From positions 1,866 to 65,865 of the forward strand of contig NZ_QOIL01000024.1 in assembly GCF_003323745.1 (NCBI RefSeq): a DNA stretch of 64,000 nucleotides. The letters are read 5' to 3'. Each line of letters opens with the position of its first letter. Positions within the stretch are counted from its first letter, which is position 1. Under the pieces are notes generated by a model. The model worked only from the letters and a program-made list of their open reading frames with translations, was not told the origin of the DNA and searched no databases. This document shows, one piece after another, positions 60,214 through 64,000 of the stretch. Made by a program: the position numbers and the translations under genes. This stretch comes from Sphaerisporangium album. GTDB taxonomy: Bacteria; Actinomycetota; Actinomycetes; Streptosporangiales; Streptosporangiaceae.

Positions 60214-60219
60214 ACCTTA
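60214..60219 (-). promoter_or_regulatory. -10-like box before the DUF5319 gene
   Basis: Minus-strand TAAGGT ends 7 nt before GTG 60206. It also resembles a weak AAGGT ribosome-binding site, so the role is ambiguous. Confidence 0.3.
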
Positions 60220-60327
60220 TGACCCCCACCTACCCTGATGAGGGCAAGTGGGTGGGGAACCAGTAAGCCGACCTACCTTGGCGAGGGCCGCCCGTTGGCA
60301 AGCGGTGACCGAGCGGTCGCCGCCAGG

Positions 60328-60336
60328 TTATCCACA
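60328..60336 (+). promoter_or_regulatory. Consensus DnaA box upstream of guaB
   Basis: TTATCCACA, an exact match to the E. coli DnaA box, 94 nt before the guaB ATG and 30 bp upstream of the -10-like TAAACT (60367-60372), so over or next to the -35 region. Confidence 0.5.
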
Positions 60337-60366
60337 GGACCGCAATGGCCGTGACCAGCGGGACAC

Positions 60367-60372
60367 TAAACT
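60367..60372 (+). promoter_or_regulatory. Possible guaB -10 element
   Basis: TAAACT is a good -10 match, 58 nt before the guaB start; no TTGACA-like -35 is present at the right distance. Confidence 0.4.
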
Positions 60373-60430
60373 GACTGCGGGGGCCGGCGCCTTACCCCAT
60401 CTTCAGCGCGCCATGGCAGGAGGGTCGTAG

Positions 60431-61909
<1,479 letters not shown>

Positions 61910-61950
61910 GCCCCCGGCCGTACGGGCGGCCCGCCGAGGTGACGCGATCT

Positions 61951-62022
61951 CGGACGGGCGCCCCGCGCCGGACATGACGGCATCCACCCCGGGAAGAAGC
62001 CAAGGGGGGTGCCGCCCGTCCG
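61951..62022 (+). promoter_or_regulatory. Possible three-way-junction RNA between guaB and guaB3
   Basis: Closing stem CGGACGGGCG (61951-61960) / CGCCCGTCCG (62013-62022), 10 bp perfect. It encloses GCCG / CGGC with a 7-nt loop (61967-61981) and CACCCC / GGGGTG with a 15-nt loop (61985-62011). It ends 73 nt before the guaB3 start. A terminator of guaB is the alternative. Confidence 0.4.
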
Positions 62023-62095
62023 TTGCCGGTGCGCCGAGCCAGGACATATCCACCACGAGCAATCGGTTTTCCAGACGACGGGAACGACGAAAAGC

Positions 62096-63214
62096 ATGAC
62101 TCAGGTAGAAATCGGGCGTGGCAAGAGCGGGCGCCGGGGCTACGCGCTGGACGAGATCGGCATCGTGCCCTCGCGGCGCACCCGTGACCCCGAGGAGGTC
62201 TCGATCTCCTGGCAGATCGACGCCTACCGCTTCGACCTGCCCGTCGTGGTGAGCCCGATGGACAGCGTGGTCTCGCCGAAGACGGCGATCGAGATCGGGC
62301 GGCTCGGCGGCCTCGCCGTGCTCGACCTGGAAGGGCTCTGGACCCGCTACGAGGACCCCTCGTCGCTGCTGTCGGAGGTCGCCGAGCTGCGCGGGGAGGC
62401 CGCGACCAAGCGCCTCCAGGAGATCTACTCCGCGCCGATCAGCGACGAGCTCATCGGCCGCCGCATCGAGGAGATCAGGTCCGCCGGCGTGACCACCGCC
62501 GCCCGGCTGTCCCCGCAGCGCACCGCGCAGCACTACAAGGCCGTGATCGACGCCGGGGCCGACATCTTCGTCATCCGCGGCACCACGGTCTCGGCCGAGC
62601 ACGTCTCCGGCCGCGCCGAGCCGCTGAACCTCAAGCAGTTCATCTACGAGCTGGACGTCCCGGTGATCGTCGGCGGCTGCGCCACCTACACCGCCGCCCT
62701 CCACCTCATGCGCACCGGCGCGGCGGGCGTGCTCGTGGGCTTCGGCGGCGGCTCGGGCCACACCACCCGCACGGTGCTGGGCGTGGCCGTCCCGATGGCC
62801 ACGGCGATCGGCGACGTCGCGGCCGCGCGCCGCGACTACCTGGACGAGTCGGGCGGCCGGTACGTCCACGTCATCGCCGACGGCGGCATGACCAGCTCCG
62901 GCGACATCGCCAAGGCGATCGCCTGCGGGTCCGACGCGGTCATGGTGGGCTCCCCGCTCGCCCGGGCGGCCGAGGCCCCGGGCCGGGGGCACCACTGGGG
63001 CTCGGAGGCGCACCACGGCGAGTTGCCGCGCGGCGCCCGCGTGGAGGTCGGCACCATCGGCACGATGGCGCAGATCCTGCACGGCCCGTCCAGCGTCGCC
63101 GACGGCTCGATGAACCTGATGGGCGCCCTGCGCCGCACGATGGCCACGGCGGGCTACTCCGACCTGAAGGAGTTCCAGCGCGTCGAGGTCGTCGTCGCCC
63201 CGCACCCCCACTGA
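62096..63214 (+). CDS. guaB3: GuaB3 family IMP dehydrogenase-related protein
   Basis: 372 aa. TIM-barrel protein of the GuaB3 group, lacking CBS domains: GRRGYALDEIGIVPSRRTRD, PVVVSPMDSVVSPKTAIEIG, VLVGFGGGSGHTTRTVLGVA, ADGGMTSSGDIAKAIACGSD. The catalytic loop Cys of GuaB is replaced by a Gly/Ser-rich loop (GFGGGSGHTT), as in the family, whose role in actinobacteria is still debated. ATG 62096 (MTQVEIGRGKSG). Frames extending further upstream pass through the structured spacer. Confidence 0.95.
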   Translation: MTQVEIGRGKSGRRGYALDEIGIVPSRRTRDPEEVSISWQIDAYRFDLPVVVSPMDSVVSPKTAIEIGRLGGLAVLDLEGLWTRYEDPSSLLSEVAELRGEAATKRLQEIYSAPISDELIGRRIEEIRSAGVTTAARLSPQRTAQHYKAVIDAGADIFVIRGTTVSAEHVSGRAEPLNLKQFIYELDVPVIVGGCATYTAALHLMRTGAAGVLVGFGGGSGHTTRTVLGVAVPMATAIGDVAAARRDYLDESGGRYVHVIADGGMTSSGDIAKAIACGSDAVMVGSPLARAAEAPGRGHHWGSEAHHGELPRGARVEVGTIGTMAQILHGPSSVADGSMNLMGALRRTMATAGYSDLKEFQRVEVVVAPHPH

Positions 63215-63224
63215 CCTTCTTCGG

Positions 63225-63254
63225 CCCCAGGCCCCGCCGCACAGGGGCCTGGGG
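63225..63254. terminator. Terminator between guaB3 and nagA
   Basis: 11-bp perfect stem CCCCAGGCCCC / GGGGCCTGGGG, loop GCCGCACA, between convergent genes; it can act in both directions. Confidence 0.8.
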
Positions 63255-63261
63255 GAGCCGG

Positions 63262-64000
63262 TCAGCCGAGCCAGGCGCCCCGGCGCATCACGGAGTGGAC
63301 GGTCAGGTCGTCGTCGAGGACGACCAGGTCGGCGTCCTTGCCCACGGCGATGGAGCCGACGCGGTCGTCCACGCCGAGGACGCGCGCGGGCGTCAGTGAG
63401 GCCATGACGGACGCCTCGGCGATCGGCAGGCCGACCCGCTCGACGGTGCGCCGGAAGGCGACGTCCATGGTCAGCGTGCTGCCCGCGATGGCCCCGCCCT
63501 CGACCAGGCGCGCGGTGCCGCCGGAGACCTCGACCTCCATGGAGCCGAGCCGGTAGACACCGTCGCCCATGCCGGTGGCCCCCATGGCGTCGGTGATCAG
63601 CGCGGTGCGGCCGGTGCCCGCGACGCCGTGCGCGAGCCCCACCATCGCGGGGTGCACGTGCACGCCGTCGTTGATCAGCTCGACCGTGACCCGCTCGTCC
63701 TGGAGCAGCGCCGCCATCGGCCCGGGGTCGCGGTGGTGGAGCGGGGGCAGCGCGTTGTAGAGGTGGGTGGCGACGGTGCAGCCCGCGTCGATCGCCGCGC
63801 GCGCCTGGTCGTAGGTCGAGTCGCTGTGCCCGAGCGCGGCGATCACGCCTTCCGACACGGCCGCGCGGACGGTGTCGAGCCCGCCGGGCAGCTCGGGGGC
63901 GAGGGTGAGCATGCGCACGTGGCCGCGCCCGGCCTTGAGCAGGTCCGCCAGCTCCGCCGTGGAGGGGTCGCGCAGCAGCGCGGGGTTGTGCGCCCCGCAG
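63262..64000 (-). CDS. nagA: N-acetylglucosamine-6-phosphate deacetylase (5' end outside window)
   Basis: C-terminal ~246 residues; the frame runs past the window edge (GAHNPALLRDPSTAELADLL near 63930-63995). Metallohydrolase of amino-sugar catabolism: metal Glu in TLAPELPGG, GHSDSTYDQARA, THLYNALPPLHHRDPG, and catalytic Asp in ALITDAMGATG; ends in the usual IAVGKDADLVVLDDD block. It recycles GlcNAc-6-P toward the glucosamine-6-P used by GlmM. Confidence 0.95.
   Translation of the reverse strand, partial: CGAHNPALLRDPSTAELADLLKAGRGHVRMLTLAPELPGGLDTVRAAVSEGVIAALGHSDSTYDQARAAIDAGCTVATHLYNALPPLHHRDPGPMAALLQDERVTVELINDGVHVHPAMVGLAHGVAGTGRTALITDAMGATGMGDGVYRLGSMEVEVSGGTARLVEGGAIAGSTLTMDVAFRRTVERVGLPIAEASVMASLTPARVLGVDDRVGSIAVGKDADLVVLDDDLTVHSVMRRGAWLG

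Overview
This is a very GC-rich chromosomal window (about 70% by eye) from an actinomycete. The Actinobacteria assignment rests on GTG/TTG starts, Streptomyces- and Mycobacterium-like ribosomal proteins, a GroEL with a His-rich tail, a CIRCE element of the actinobacterial type, and gene order. The order nnrE/D - alr - tsaE - tsaB - rimI - tsaD - groES - groEL - sigma factor - rsdA-like - DUF5319 - guaB - guaB3 matches the known Mycobacterium tuberculosis order in this neighbourhood, and the sigma factor is very like Streptomyces ShbA. A member of the Streptosporangiales or a relative is my best guess, but no 16S gene is present to settle it.

Layout. (1) 1-8.0 kb: 3' two thirds of rpoC, then rpsL-rpsG-fusA-tuf. 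(2) 8.1-20 kb: the S10 and spc ribosomal protein clusters (rpsJ to rplO), then secY-adk-map. (3) 21-22.2 kb: a DUF1707 membrane protein and a small secreted aromatic/Asp-rich protein. (4) 22.7-28 kb: infA-rpmJ-rpsM-rpsK-rpsD-rpoA-rplQ-truA. (5) 28.2-34.9 kb, minus strand: two paralogous proline-rich single-pass membrane proteins and a membrane-anchored CAP-domain protein. (6) 35.3-37.7 kb: rplM-rpsI-glmM. (7) 37.8-44.4 kb, mostly minus strand: an orphan regulator-like domain, a four-gene ABC-2 transporter operon, a DUF389 membrane protein and coaA. (8) 44.8-53.4 kb: acpS, nnrE/D, alr, an alpha/beta hydrolase, the tRNA t6A genes tsaE/tsaB/tsaD with rimI, and a sortase next to a small surface protein. 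(9) 53.4-56.3 kb, minus strand: a heptad-repeat coiled-coil protein and a methyltransferase. (10) 56.5-58.7 kb: CIRCE-controlled groES-groEL. (11) 59-64 kb: ShbA/SigD-type sigma factor, a tiny RsdA-like protein, DUF5319, guaB, guaB3 and a partial nagA.

Most of the window is housekeeping: transcription, translation, protein export, chaperones, GMP and cell-wall precursor synthesis. The most unusual signals are RNA-level. A 79-bp leader unit is tandemly duplicated between rpoA and rplQ, and its hairpin differs between copies by paired compensatory changes. There is a long near-continuous hairpin ahead of the S10 operon, repeated hairpins around tuf, a possible three-way junction ahead of guaB3, and a large hairpin in the infA leader. 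Nine non-ribosomal genes have a TAnnnT -10-like hexamer ending 6-8 nt before the start codon, which suggests widespread leaderless transcription. At the protein level the notable items are the paired Pro-rich membrane proteins, a stand-alone SigD-binding-domain-like peptide, a protein built of about 20 heptads, and an RGG-rich tail on ribosomal protein S3. No mobile elements, tRNA/rRNA genes or CRISPR arrays were seen.
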